Both the position numbers and the translations under genes were made by a program. A stretch of 64,000 nt of DNA, taken from the NCBI RefSeq assembly GCF_007747215.1, contig NZ_CP036273.1, forward strand, positions 7,238,322 through 7,302,321, given 5' to 3'. Positions within the stretch are counted from its first letter, which is position 1; each line of letters opens with the position of its first letter. This document shows positions 34,893 to 43,590 of the stretch, piece by piece. The notes under the pieces were generated by a model. It was given only the letters and a program-made list of their open reading frames with translations, was not told the DNA's origin and ran no database searches. This DNA comes from Urbifossiella limnaea. GTDB taxonomy: Bacteria; Planctomycetota; Planctomycetia; Gemmatales; Gemmataceae.

Positions 34893-37055
34893 ATGCGCAC
34901 CGCCCGACGGGCGACCGTCGCCCTCGTCGCCGCCGTTCTGCTCGCCGTCCCGGCGACGTCCCAGGAGAGGAAGTTGAGTTACCCGGATACCAAGAAGGGC
35001 AGCACCACCGACACCTACCACGGCACCACCGTCGGCGACCCCTACCGCTGGCTCGAAGACGACGTCCGCAAGTCGCCGGAGGTCGCCAGTTGGGTCGAGG
35101 CCGAGAACAAGGTGTCCGACGCCTTCCTCAAGGACATTCCGCAGCGCGAGGCCATCCGCAAGCGCATCACCGACCTGTGGAACTACGAGAAGATCTCGGC
35201 CCCGTCGAAGGTCGGCGGCCGGTACTTCTTCAGCAAGAACGACGGCCTTCAGAACCAGAGCGTCTTCTACACCCAGGACACGCTCGACGGCCCCGCGCGG
35301 ATGCTCCTCGACCCCAACACCTGGAGCAAGGACGGCACCGTCGCCCTCTCCGGCATGGCGATCAGCGACGACGCCAAGTACCTCGCCTTCGGCAAGGCCG
35401 CGGCCGGCTCCGACTGGAACACGTGGCACGTCCTTGAAGTCGCCACCGGCAAGCTCCTCGACGACAAACTGGAGTGGGTGAAGTTCAGCGGCGCGGCGTG
35501 GACCCTCGACGGCAAGGGCTTCTACTACAGCCGCTTCCCCGAGCCGCAGAAGGACGCCGCGTTCCAGGCGCTCAACGAGAACCAGACCCTCTACTACCAC
35601 CGCCTCGGCACGCCCCAGAGCGACGACGTGATGGTGTACCGCACGCCCGAGCACCCGCGCTGGACCGTCGGCGGCACCGTGTCCGAGGACGGCAAGTACC
35701 TCGTCATCAGCGTCGGCGACGGCACCACCAGCCGCAAGTCGCGCGTCGTCTACCGCGACCTCACGGACGCGAAGGCGCAGCCGGTCGAGCTCGTCGCCAA
35801 CCACAAGAACAAGTTCTCGTTCCTCGGCAACGACGGCGGGCTGTTCTACTTCCTCACCGACTACAACGCGCCGAAGTACCAGGTGGTGGCGATCGACACC
35901 AAGAGCCCGGACCCGAAGGGGTGGAAGACGATCGTCGCCGAGGCCGCGGAGGTGCTCGAAGGGGCGGACCTGTTCGGCAACCAGTTCGTGTGCAGCTACC
36001 TGAAGGACGCCCGGACCGTCGTGAAGGTGATCGACATGGCCGGGAAGCTCGTCCGCGAGGTGGACCTGCCGGGCATCGGCACCGCCGGCGGGTTCAACGG
36101 CAAGCGGACCGACACCGAGACGTTCTACTCGTTCAGCAGCTTCGCCACGCCGCCGAGCACCTACAAGTACGACCTGGCCACGGGCAAGAGCACGCTGCTG
36201 CGGCAGGCGCAGGTGAAGTTCGACCCGAGCGCCTACGAGGTGAAGCAGGTGTTCGTGCCGAGCAAGGACGGCACGAAGGTGCCGATGTTCGTGGCCCACA
36301 AGAAGGGGCTGAAGCTCGACGGCACGAACCCGACGCTGCTGTACGGCTACGGCGGCTTCAACATCTCGCTGACGCCCGGCTTCTCGGTGAGCCGGCTGAT
36401 GTGGATGGAGATGGGCGGCGTGTTCGCGGTGGCGAACCTGCGCGGCGGCGGCGAGTACGGCGACGACTGGCACCGCGCCGGCACGAAGACGAAGAAGCAG
36501 AACGTGTTCGACGACTTCATCGCGGCCGGCGAGTGGCTCGTCAAGGAGAAGTACACGAGCCCGAAGAAGCTGGCGATCCAGGGCGGCAGCAACGGCGGGC
36601 TACTGGTGGGGGCGTGCATGACGCAGCGGCCGGACCTGTACGGCGCGTGCCTGCCGGCGGTGGGGGTGATGGACATGCTGCGGTTCCAGAAGTTCACCGC
36701 CGGCCGCTTCTGGACCGACGACTACGGCAGCAGCGAGAGCGAGAACCCGGAGGAGTTCAAGGCGCTGCTGGCGTACAGCCCGTACCACACGCTGCTGCGG
36801 AGCGGCCCGCGCGACTACCCGGCGACGCTGGTGACGACGGCCGACACCGACGACCGGGTGGTGCCGGGTCACAGCTTCAAGTTCGCGGCGGCCTTGCAGG
36901 CGATGCAGAAGGGCTCGGCGCCGGTGCTGATCCGCATCGAGACGAAGGCCGGCCACGGGGCCGGGAAGCCGACGGCCAAAGTGATCGAGGAGGTGGCCGA
37001 CCAGTGGGCGTTCCTGGTGCGCACGCTCGACTTCCGCCCGACGATCCGGGAGTGA
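34893..37055 (+). CDS. Prolyl oligopeptidase (family S9A)
   Basis: 720 aa. A signal peptide (VALVAAVLLAVPATSQ) precedes the N-terminal seven-bladed propeller (starting YHGTTVGDPYRWLEDD) and a C-terminal alpha/beta-hydrolase. Catalytic residues: Ser566 in GGSNGGLLVG, an Asp at 653-654 in TDDRVVPGH, and His688 in AGHGAGKP. The enzyme cleaves short peptides after Pro; the signal peptide implies export to the periplasm-like space. It is isolated, with no operon partner, and followed by a 35-bp-arm inverted repeat. Confidence 0.93.
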   Translation: MRTARRATVALVAAVLLAVPATSQERKLSYPDTKKGSTTDTYHGTTVGDPYRWLEDDVRKSPEVASWVEAENKVSDAFLKDIPQREAIRKRITDLWNYEKISAPSKVGGRYFFSKNDGLQNQSVFYTQDTLDGPARMLLDPNTWSKDGTVALSGMAISDDAKYLAFGKAAAGSDWNTWHVLEVATGKLLDDKLEWVKFSGAAWTLDGKGFYYSRFPEPQKDAAFQALNENQTLYYHRLGTPQSDDVMVYRTPEHPRWTVGGTVSEDGKYLVISVGDGTTSRKSRVVYRDLTDAKAQPVELVANHKNKFSFLGNDGGLFYFLTDYNAPKYQVVAIDTKSPDPKGWKTIVAEAAEVLEGADLFGNQFVCSYLKDARTVVKVIDMAGKLVREVDLPGIGTAGGFNGKRTDTETFYSFSSFATPPSTYKYDLATGKSTLLRQAQVKFDPSAYEVKQVFVPSKDGTKVPMFVAHKKGLKLDGTNPTLLYGYGGFNISLTPGFSVSRLMWMEMGGVFAVANLRGGGEYGDDWHRAGTKTKKQNVFDDFIAAGEWLVKEKYTSPKKLAIQGGSNGGLLVGACMTQRPDLYGACLPAVGVMDMLRFQKFTAGRFWTDDYGSSESENPEEFKALLAYSPYHTLLRSGPRDYPATLVTTADTDDRVVPGHSFKFAAALQAMQKGSAPVLIRIETKAGHGAGKPTAKVIEEVADQWAFLVRTLDFRPTIRE

Positions 37056-37065
37056 GGTAACGCCA

Positions 37066-37150
37066 CCGAGCGGGGTCGCGTCAGCGCCCCGTGCGAACCC
37101 ATAACTTCGAGTTGCGGGTTCGCACGGGGCGCTGACGCGACCCCGCTCGG
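37066..37150. repeat. Perfect 35-bp inverted repeat
   Basis: Arms 37066-37100 and 37116-37150 are perfect complements with a 15-base loop. It begins 10 bp after the prolyl oligopeptidase stop. Its right edge abuts GGAGGTGAT (about 37150-37158), an excellent ribosome-binding site of the next gene. It could end the first transcript or fold upstream of the second start. Confidence 0.92.
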
Positions 37151-37163
37151 GAGGTGATCCGCC

Positions 37164-37808
37164 ATGAATGAAGCCGACTGGATGGTGGCGACCAATCCGA
37201 CCCCGATGCTCACGTTTCTTCGAGGCAAGTTAGGCGATCGGAAGTTGCGGCTGCTGGGAGTAGCGATCGCCCGCGCATCCTGGGACCGCATCGAGGACGA
37301 TCGCACCCGCAGAGCCGTTCTGACGGCAGAAGCGTTCGCCGACGGGCACGTAGACGCCTCGGCACTGGAGGCCGTCGTGAACGACGCGTGGGACGTGCGA
37401 GACGAGTTGTGGGACGCCGGGCCCGCGGACCACGATGACCGGGTGTGGTTGGCTGAGGCGGCAGCCTTGACCGCCTCGGTGTACGAGTGGCGAAACACGT
37501 TTACCGGGTCCGGTCCGTTCGACGGGTATCCTTTCCGGCTCCCCTCACCTGCCCACTGCGACCTGATCCGCGACGTCTTCGGCAACCCGTTCGCTCCCGT
37601 CGTGTTCGATGCGAGTTGGCGGACGGAGGCGGTCGTCGGCCTGGCGCGCGGGATGTACGAGAGCCGCGACTTCGCCACGATGCCGGTCCTGGCCGACGCG
37701 CTGGAGGACGCCGGCTGCGCGAACGCGGACGTGCTCGCCCACTGCCGCGACGGCGGCCCGCACGTCCGCGGCTGCTGGGTGGTCGATCTGGTGCTCGGAA
37801 AAGCCTGA
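37164..37808 (+). CDS. Hypothetical protein, Gemmata-type family with conserved C-terminal LHGPG-like motif region
   Basis: 214 aa from ATG 37164 with a strong GGAGGTGAT ribosome site 7 bases before it. Blocks I recognise from many Gemmata proteins: FLRGKLGDRKLRLLGVAIARASWDRIEDDRTR, CDLIRDVFGNPFAPV, ASWRTEAVVGLARGMYESRDFATMPVLADALEDAGC and HVRGCWVVDLVLGKA. Some relatives carry an additional repeat domain. The family is expanded in Gemmataceae; biochemical function unknown. The stop is 28 bp before the Uma2 start, so they may be co-transcribed. Confidence 0.8.
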   Translation: MNEADWMVATNPTPMLTFLRGKLGDRKLRLLGVAIARASWDRIEDDRTRRAVLTAEAFADGHVDASALEAVVNDAWDVRDELWDAGPADHDDRVWLAEAAALTASVYEWRNTFTGSGPFDGYPFRLPSPAHCDLIRDVFGNPFAPVVFDASWRTEAVVGLARGMYESRDFATMPVLADALEDAGCANADVLAHCRDGGPHVRGCWVVDLVLGKA

Positions 37809-37836
37809 CGCTACCCTGACCGACGGAGGACACCCG

Positions 37837-38457
37837 ATGACCGCGTCCGTCGCGACCCCGCCGCCCGCCCCACTCCGCCCTGGCCCCTCCCCGGCCCACG
37901 GCCCGGCCGCGAAGGTGTGGACCGTGGACCAGTTCCACTACCTCGGCGACCTCGGGATGTTCGAGGGCCGGCGGGCGATGCTCATCCACGGGGAGATCAT
38001 CGAGGAGGGGCCGATGAACCCGCCGCACGCCATTGCCGGTGAGAAGGCCGAGGACGCCGTCCGCGCGGCGTTCGGCCCCGGGTGGCGGGTGCGGGTGCAC
38101 AAGCCGCTCGTCTTCGGGCTGACGATCGACCCCGGGCCCGACGTGTCCGTCGTCCGTGGGGCGCCGACCCTCGGGCCGCACCCGACCACGGCCGAGCTGG
38201 TGGTCGAGATCAGCGACTCGTCACTCGGGTACGACCTCACGACGAAGGCGGAACTGTACGCGACCGCCGGGATCGCCGACTACTGGGTGCTCGACGTGGC
38301 CGGCGGCCGGCTCCACGTCCTCCGTGACCCGGCCCCACTGCCGACCGGCCTCGGCGGCACCGCGTACCGCACCCACCTCGACCTCGGCTCCGCGGATGTC
38401 GTGACCCCCCTCGCCGCGCCGGGTGCCGCCGTTCGCGTCGCGGACCTGCTGCCGTAG
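37837..38457 (+). CDS. Uma2-family (DUF820) putative endonuclease
   Basis: 206 aa from ATG 37837, preceded by GGAGGA. Uma2 core: VDQFHYLGDLGMFEGRRAMLIHGEIIEEGPM, DPGPDVSVVRGAP, TTAELVVEISDSSLGYDLTTKAELYATAGIADYWVLDV, with the PD-(D/E)XK-like Asp and Glu residues. First 30 residues are Pro/Ala-rich. It abuts the stop of proB on the other strand (no gap). Function unknown; see also the copy at 17348. Confidence 0.88.
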   Translation: MTASVATPPPAPLRPGPSPAHGPAAKVWTVDQFHYLGDLGMFEGRRAMLIHGEIIEEGPMNPPHAIAGEKAEDAVRAAFGPGWRVRVHKPLVFGLTIDPGPDVSVVRGAPTLGPHPTTAELVVEISDSSLGYDLTTKAELYATAGIADYWVLDVAGGRLHVLRDPAPLPTGLGGTAYRTHLDLGSADVVTPLAAPGAAVRVADLLP

Positions 38458-39573
38458 TCAGCCCGGCGCCGTCACCACCAGGTTGTCGCGGTGAATCAAC
38501 TCGGCGTAGGGTGCGCCGGCCTTGCCGCGGAGTCGCAGCGCGTCGGCCGCAGCGTAGTTCGTCAGCCCGCGGGCCACCTCCCGGCCGGCCGCGTCGCACA
38601 CCGACACCACGTCCCCCTTGCGGAACTCGCCGCCCACCCCCACCACCCCCACCGGCAACAAGCTCTTCCCCAACTCCACCACCGCCCGCACGGCGCCGGC
38701 GTCGATCGTGAGCGTGCCCACCGGCCGGGCCGTGTAGCCGACCCAGCGCTTCCACGCGGGGATGTCGTCGCGGTGCGGCAGGAACAGCGTCCCCACCGGC
38801 TCCGCCGCGAACACGCGGTCGAGGATGCCGTCGAGCGAGCCGTTCGCCATCACCACCGCCACGCCGGCGTCGGTCGCCACCCGGGCCGCCTTCAGCTTGC
38901 TCCGCATCCCGCCGGTGCCGAGGTCGCTCTTGCTGGCGCCGGCCATGTCCGTCACCGCGTGGTCGATGTGCGGCACCGTCGCCACCAGTTCCGCCGCCGG
39001 GTCGGTGCGCGGGTCGGCGGAGTAGAGGCCGTCCACGTTCGTCAGCAGCACCAGCAGCGGGGCGCGGAGCAGGTTCGACACCATCGCCGCGAGGTGGTCG
39101 TTGTCGCCGAACTTGATCTCGGCGACGGACACGGTGTCGTTCTCGTTGATGATCGGCAGCGCGCCGTACTCGAACAGCGTGCGGACGGTGTTGCGGGCGT
39201 TCAGGTAGCGGGCGCGGCTGTCGAAGTCGCCGGCGGTGAGAAGGATCTGTGCGGTGTGGACGCCGTGGGGGGCGAAGCTCTCCTGGTACAGCTGCATCAG
39301 CGCCGACTGGCCGACGGCGGCGCAGGCTTGGAGTTGCGCGAGGTCGGTGGGGCGCTTGCCGAGGCCGAGCTTGCCGACGCCGGCGCCGATGGCCCCGGAC
39401 GTGACCAGCACGACGCGCCGGCCGGCGGTGCGGACGCGGTGCAGCTGGTCGGCGAGGGCGCGGATGCGGCCGGCGTCGAGCCGACCGGCGGGGTCGGCGA
39501 GGACGTTGGTGCCGACCTTCACGACGACCGTGTGCGCCCGCTCAATGACATCCTGTCGGACCGGATCGGCCAT
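38458..39573 (-). CDS. proB: Glutamate 5-kinase with PUA domain
   Basis: 371 aa from ATG 39573; the open frame extends upstream but the homologous start is MADPVRQDVIERAHTVVVKVGTNVL. Amino-acid-kinase domain with KVGTNVL, VTSGAIGAGVGKLG, INENDTVSV and FGDNDHLAAMVS (substrate and nucleotide loops), GTGGMRSKLKAA, and a C-terminal PUA domain (about residues 285-371, GTLTIDAGAVRAVVEL). It phosphorylates glutamate in the first step of proline synthesis and is normally feedback-inhibited by proline. proA is not in the window. Confidence 0.95.
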   Translation of the reverse strand: MADPVRQDVIERAHTVVVKVGTNVLADPAGRLDAGRIRALADQLHRVRTAGRRVVLVTSGAIGAGVGKLGLGKRPTDLAQLQACAAVGQSALMQLYQESFAPHGVHTAQILLTAGDFDSRARYLNARNTVRTLFEYGALPIINENDTVSVAEIKFGDNDHLAAMVSNLLRAPLLVLLTNVDGLYSADPRTDPAAELVATVPHIDHAVTDMAGASKSDLGTGGMRSKLKAARVATDAGVAVVMANGSLDGILDRVFAAEPVGTLFLPHRDDIPAWKRWVGYTARPVGTLTIDAGAVRAVVELGKSLLPVGVVGVGGEFRKGDVVSVCDAAGREVARGLTNYAAADALRLRGKAGAPYAELIHRDNLVVTAPG

Positions 39574-39630
39574 GCCCGCGAACCCCCGTGGAGACGGGGG
39601 TAGCTTATCGCGGCGGGCGGAAAATGACGC

Positions 39631-39857
39631 GACCCCGCGGGCACAGGGCACCCGCGGGATCGCTTCTATCTGGGTAGCCGGCTTAACGGACAACCCGTTA
39701 CGTAGCCGCTAAGCTAGCCGGCCCTTCTGAACCTGGTCGCAACAACTCACAGGACCACCCCCTTTGTGAAAGGCCACGCCAGGGGCGACCCGCGTACCAG
39801 TGCGGACCGCCCGAGGCCTTTTGCCCGTCCCGCCACGGCCGCGGGACATCCGACCGA
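39631..39857 (-). ncRNA. Candidate structured non-coding RNA upstream of proB
   Basis: The 453-bp gap 39574-40026 has no convincing frame but several stems on the minus strand: a hairpin GUCCCGC/GCGGGAC near the 5' end, AAAGGCC/GGCCUUU (39815-39821 with 39769-39775), a bipartite hairpin at 39677-39722 with inner stem UAACGG/CCGUUA, and a terminator-like stem at 39631-39661 followed by a short U run. A TATAGT box at 39869-39864 could be its -10. I checked by eye for tmRNA, SRP, RNase P and common riboswitch signatures and found none. It could be an independent RNA or the proB leader. Confidence 0.28.
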
Positions 39858-40026
39858 CACCCCACTATAGACACACACCCGCCCCGCGGGGAACAGAAAA
39901 TCGCGCCCTCCAACCAAGTCGCAAACGTCCGCGGCGGTTCCACTGGTCGGCACCGCCAACGCCGGCAACAATAGCGCGGTTCCGTCTGACGGGCGCCGCC
40001 GCCCGCCACCCCGCCGAGGACAATCG

Positions 40027-40833
40027 ATGTTCACCACCCTCGCCCTGGCCGCGGCCACGCTCGCCCCGGCCCAGCCGCCGGCCGGCAGCCTCCAGCTCAA
40101 CAACGTCCGCCTCACCACCGGCGAGCTCGGCCCGGCCCGCAAGGACGCCAAGCTCCTCCCCGGCGACGTGCTGTTCATCGCCTTCGACATCGAGGGCCTC
40201 ACCATCGCGCCGGACGGCCAGACCGTCTACACGGTCGGCATGGAGGTGACCGACGCGGCCAACAAGCTGCTGTTCAAGCAGGACCCGCGCGAGAGCCGCG
40301 ACACCGTGCCGCTCCGCGGCGGCAAGATGCCGGCGCGGGCGTTCGTCACCATCGGCAACGACACCCCCGCCGGGGCGTACACCTGCAAGCTCACCGTCAC
40401 CGACCCGAAGGCGAAGGCGACGAACAGCTTCACCGTGAAGTTCGAGGTGCTGAAGGCGGACTTCGGCCTGGTGGCGATCAACCCGACGCGGGACGTGCGC
40501 GGCACGATCGTGGCGCCGGCGGCCGGCTCGGTGGGCGAGACGCTGTGGGTGCAGTTCACCGTCGTCGGGTTCGGCCGCGACGCCCAGAAGAAGCAGCCGA
40601 ACGTGGAGTTCACGCTGGAGTTCTTCGACGAGAAGGGGGTGGCGACGCTCGGCCAGCCGATCCGCGACGCGCAGACCGGCGGGGTGGACGAGAAGGACGC
40701 GGTGTTCGGCCAGCACGTGCCGGTGTTCCTGAGCCGGCCGGGGCGGTTCACGGTGCGGGTGTCGGCGCTCGACAAGGTGACCAACAAGCGGGCGCAGTTC
40801 GAGCTGCCGATCCGCGTCGACCCGCCGCAGTGA
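40027..40833 (+). CDS. Exported beta-sandwich protein, hypothetical
   Basis: 268 aa. A short signal peptide (MFTTLALAAATLAPAQ) is followed by two beta-sandwich-like domains: LQLNNVRLTTGELGPARKDAKLLPGDVLFIAFDIEGL (about 20-150), then VAINPTRDVRGTIVAPAAGSVGETLWVQF to the end. Alternating hydrophobic strands and lack of Cys suggest an envelope adhesion or structural protein. No family recognised with certainty. The repeat hairpin 40839-40916 follows directly. Confidence 0.65.
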   Translation: MFTTLALAAATLAPAQPPAGSLQLNNVRLTTGELGPARKDAKLLPGDVLFIAFDIEGLTIAPDGQTVYTVGMEVTDAANKLLFKQDPRESRDTVPLRGGKMPARAFVTIGNDTPAGAYTCKLTVTDPKAKATNSFTVKFEVLKADFGLVAINPTRDVRGTIVAPAAGSVGETLWVQFTVVGFGRDAQKKQPNVEFTLEFFDEKGVATLGQPIRDAQTGGVDEKDAVFGQHVPVFLSRPGRFTVRVSALDKVTNKRAQFELPIRVDPPQ

Positions 40834-40838
40834 CTTGT

Positions 40839-40916
40839 CGTCATTCGTCATTCGTCATTCGTCATTCGGGACGCGCCCAGTGCCCCCGAATGACGAATGA
40901 CGAATGACGAATGACG
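40839..40916. repeat. Perfect 32-bp hairpin made of GTCATTC heptamers
   Basis: Arms 40839-40870 and 40885-40916 are perfect complements, each a run of four ATTCGTC/GAATGAC heptamers. Loop of 14 bases. The same heptamer occurs at 18831-18855. It follows the exported protein gene by 5 bp and may be its terminator. Both arms are tandem arrays, so they could change length by slippage. Confidence 0.93.
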
Positions 40917-40963
40917 CCCCACCGGGTGCCTACAATTCCCCCACCCACCCCCAGGTGCCCGAA

Positions 40964-41590
40964 ATGAGTCAGCTCGCCGAGCGGATCGCCCAGTTCCGGA
41001 AGATGGCCACCGACGACCCGGAAAACGAACTCGGGCACTTCCGCCTCGGCCAGTTACTCCTGGAGGACGGCCAGCCCGCCGAGGCCGCCAAGTCGTTCGA
41101 GCGCACCCTGGAACTGAGCCCGCAGTTCTCCAAGGTGTACCAGCTGCTCGGCGAGTGCCTCATCAAGCTCGACCAGAAGCCGCGCGCCGCCGAGGTGCTG
41201 ACCACCGGCTGGACCACCGCCGACGAGCGCGGCGACAAGATGCCGCGCGACGCGATGGCGAAGCTGCTGACGCAGATCGGCGCCCCCGTGCCGAAGGCCG
41301 CGGCGCCGACCGCGGTCGCCGACGACGACGGCCCCGACACCGGGTTCCGCTGCCAGCGGCCCGGGTGCATGGAGGGGAAGCGGGCCAAGCAGCTGCCCGC
41401 GCCGCCGGTGCCCGACGCCATCGGCGAGCGCATCCACCAGAACGTCTGCGCCGGCTGCTGGAACCTGTGGTTCAAGGACCTCAGCATCAAGGTCATCAAC
41501 GAGATGCGGCTCGACCTGAGCTCGGAGTTCGGGCACAACGAGTACGACAAGCACATGCGCGAGTTCTTCGGCTTCGAGGAGGCGCCGTGA
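40964..41590 (+). CDS. TPR domain fused to a Fe(2+)-trafficking (YggX-like) domain
   Basis: 208 aa from ATG 40964. Residues 1-85 hold two TPR-like helices (NELGHFRLGQLLLEDGQPAEAAKSFERTLELSPQFSKVYQLLGECL). A Cys cluster C-x-RPGC and CAGCWN follows, and then a segment typical of YggX (about 150-205, INEMRLDLSSEFGHNEYDKHMREFFGF). YggX protects iron-sulfur proteins from oxidative damage. The TPR fusion probably docks it to a partner. The stop overlaps the GTG of the PSP1 gene (GTGA), so the two are coupled. Confidence 0.8.
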   Translation: MSQLAERIAQFRKMATDDPENELGHFRLGQLLLEDGQPAEAAKSFERTLELSPQFSKVYQLLGECLIKLDQKPRAAEVLTTGWTTADERGDKMPRDAMAKLLTQIGAPVPKAAAPTAVADDDGPDTGFRCQRPGCMEGKRAKQLPAPPVPDAIGERIHQNVCAGCWNLWFKDLSIKVINEMRLDLSSEFGHNEYDKHMREFFGFEEAP

Positions 41591-42222
41591 CGGCCGCCCT
41601 GCTGGTGCAGTACGGCCGGCCCGGCTACGTCGGCCGCTTCCGCGCGAGTGTGGAAGCGGTGCGCGGCGCCTGTGTCGTGCTGCGCGGGCCGCGCGGGCTG
41701 GAACTCGGCACGGTGCTGTGCGCGGCCGTCGCGGGCGTCAGCGGCATCGACGACGAAGGCGAACTGCTGAGGGCCGCGACCGCCGCCGATGAAGCGGCCG
41801 CCGATCGTTCCGCGGCGCTGGCCCGCGACCTGCTCGCCGCCGCGGACGAGCTCGCCGCCGGATTGCCCGTCGCGTTCCCGGACGCCGAGGTAGCGCTCGA
41901 CGGCACCGCGGCGGTGCTGCACGCGCTGCCGTGGGCCGGGTGCGACCTCGACGCGGTTCTCGTGGCCCTGTCCGAGCGGTTCGGCCTACCCGTAAGATTG
42001 CTCGACCTCTCCCGCACGCCTGCGAACCCCGACCCGCCCGAACCCGCGACGAGCTGCGGCAAGCCCGACTGCGGCTCCGGCGCCGGCGGGTGCGGCACCG
42101 GCGGCGGCTGCTCGACCGGCTCGTGCTCCCGCGGCGCGGTGAAGTCGGCGACGGAGCTGACGGCGTACTTCGCCGACCTGCGCGGCCAGATGGAAGCCGC
42201 GGCGCGGGTGCCGCTGCACTGA
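41587..42222 (+). CDS. PSP1-domain-like protein with C-terminal Cys cluster
   Basis: 211 aa from a GTG overlapping the previous stop. The start VQYGRPGYVGRF and VVLRGPRGLELGTVL match the beginning of PSP1 (YaaT/RicT-like) domains. In the C-terminal part there is a striking Cys-rich segment, Cys157, Cys162, Cys169, Cys175 and Cys180 (SCGKPDCGSGAGGCGTGGGC), which could hold a metal or iron-sulfur cluster. In Bacillus, RicT works with partners that bind iron-sulfur clusters in RNA processing. Coupling to the YggX-like gene supports a redox or metal link. Function here is an inference. Confidence 0.75.
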   Translation: MTAALLVQYGRPGYVGRFRASVEAVRGACVVLRGPRGLELGTVLCAAVAGVSGIDDEGELLRAATAADEAAADRSAALARDLLAAADELAAGLPVAFPDAEVALDGTAAVLHALPWAGCDLDAVLVALSERFGLPVRLLDLSRTPANPDPPEPATSCGKPDCGSGAGGCGTGGGCSTGSCSRGAVKSATELTAYFADLRGQMEAAARVPLH

Positions 42223-42244
42223 CTCGCCACCCGGCTCGGGGCTT

Positions 42245-42384
42245 GTAGGTCGGGTCGAGTCTGCGAGACCCGACGCGGGGCGCGAGTGAGCTCGGACCAC
42301 AACCCAGCCACGCCAACGTCACGGGTGTTTCTCCGTGCGTCGTTCGCACCCCGCGTCGGGCCTCGCAGACTCGACCCGACCTAC
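42245..42384. repeat. Inverted repeat, 36-bp arms (family A), one mismatch
   Basis: Arms 42245-42280 and 42349-42384. It shares the core GTCGGGTCGAG and GACGCGGGGC with 21452-21588, lacking three bases (GCT) of its arms. It is in the gap after the PSP1 gene. A second copy 20 kb away shows that the sequence is a dispersed repeat family and not just a terminator. Confidence 0.9.
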
Positions 42385-42423
42385 GAAACTCGAACCGATC
42401 GTTCCTTGTAGGAGACCCCTCGT

Positions 42424-43590
42424 ATGCTCCGACGGTTCCGGCCCGGGTGGGCCGCGGCGGTGGTGCTGGCGCTGCTCGCGGCGCCCGCCCCCGCCCAGCC
42501 CGACGACCTGGTGAAGGCGCTCGCCACGCTCAAGGGCGTCACCAAGGAGGGCGCCAGCAACGACGCCGCCGGCCCCGCGTGGAAGGCCGTCGTGGACGCC
42601 GGCGCGCCCGCGTTCTTCCCGGCGCTCGCGGCCGTGGACGACGCCAACCCCACGGCCGCGAACTGGCTCCGCAGCGCCGCCGAGGCCATCACCGAGAAGG
42701 AGAAGACGGCCCGGAAGCGGATCGACGAGGCGGCGCTGGAGGCGTTCGTCCTCGACACCAAGTACGCCCCGTCGGCCCGGCGGCTGGCGTACGAGGTGCT
42801 GTCGGCCCAGGACCGGACGGCGGCCCGCCTCCTGCCGAAGCTCCTCGACGACCCGCACCCCGACCTCCGCCGCGAGGCCATCGCCGACGGCCTCACCCGG
42901 CTCACGGGGATGGGCCAGGCGCTCACCCTCGACAAGCTGTTCGACTACACCCGCGACAAGGAGCAGGCCGAGGCGATCGCCAAGGAACTGGAGAAGGCCG
43001 GCAAGACGGTCAGCGTCACCGAGCACTTCGCGTTCCTCACGCACTTCCGCGTCGTCGGCCCGTTCTTCAGCGAGAAGGGGAAGGCGCTCACGCTCAACTA
43101 CCCGCCCGAGACTACGCCCGCGGCCGCCGAGTACGACGGCAAGGACGGCAAGGTGGCGTGGCAGCCGCAGAGCACCGCCCACAAGTACGGCCAGCTCGAC
43201 CTGAACGACAAGGTCGGCCGGCTGAAGAACGCCTGTATCTACGCCCGCGCCACGGTCCACGCCGACAAGGCCACGCCGGCGGAGATCCGCGTCGGCAGCC
43301 CGAACGCGGTGGCGATCTACCTCAACGGCAAGAAGCTGTTCGGCCGCGAGGAGTACCACCACGGCGACCAGATGGACTACCACGTCGGCAAGGGCGTGCT
43401 GGCCGCCGGCGAGAACACGGTGGTGGTGAAGGTGTGTCAGAACAACCAGACCGACAGCTGGGCGCAGCGGTGGCAGTTCCAGGCCCGCGTGTGCGATTCC
43501 ACCGGCGGCCCGATCGCGGGGCTGACGCAGGTGGTGGACGGCCGCAAGCTGCCCCTCGGGGCGACCCCCCAACCGGAGACGAAGAAGTGA
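42424..43590 (+). CDS. Exported HEAT-like / ligand-binding beta-sandwich protein
   Basis: 388 aa, signal peptide (AAAVVLALLAAPAPAQ). Residues 30-180 form helical HEAT-like repeats (LPKLLDDPHPDLRREAIADGLTRL). From about 200 a beta-sandwich follows (FLTHFRVVGPFFSEKGKALTLNYPPE ... AVAIYLNGKKLFGREEYHHG ... ENTVVVKVCQNN), typical of planctomycete carbohydrate- or ligand-binding modules. The stop overlaps the GTG of the propeller gene, so they are co-translated. Function unknown. Confidence 0.7.
   Translation: MLRRFRPGWAAAVVLALLAAPAPAQPDDLVKALATLKGVTKEGASNDAAGPAWKAVVDAGAPAFFPALAAVDDANPTAANWLRSAAEAITEKEKTARKRIDEAALEAFVLDTKYAPSARRLAYEVLSAQDRTAARLLPKLLDDPHPDLRREAIADGLTRLTGMGQALTLDKLFDYTRDKEQAEAIAKELEKAGKTVSVTEHFAFLTHFRVVGPFFSEKGKALTLNYPPETTPAAAEYDGKDGKVAWQPQSTAHKYGQLDLNDKVGRLKNACIYARATVHADKATPAEIRVGSPNAVAIYLNGKKLFGREEYHHGDQMDYHVGKGVLAAGENTVVVKVCQNNQTDSWAQRWQFQARVCDSTGGPIAGLTQVVDGRKLPLGATPQPETKK

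Noticed and set aside
39574-40026. tmRNA, SRP RNA, RNase P RNA or a tRNA fragment
   Set aside because: None of the conserved motifs I looked for (tag frame with resume codon, GGAAGCAGC loop, GAGGAAAGTCC, CCA-ending acceptor) is present.
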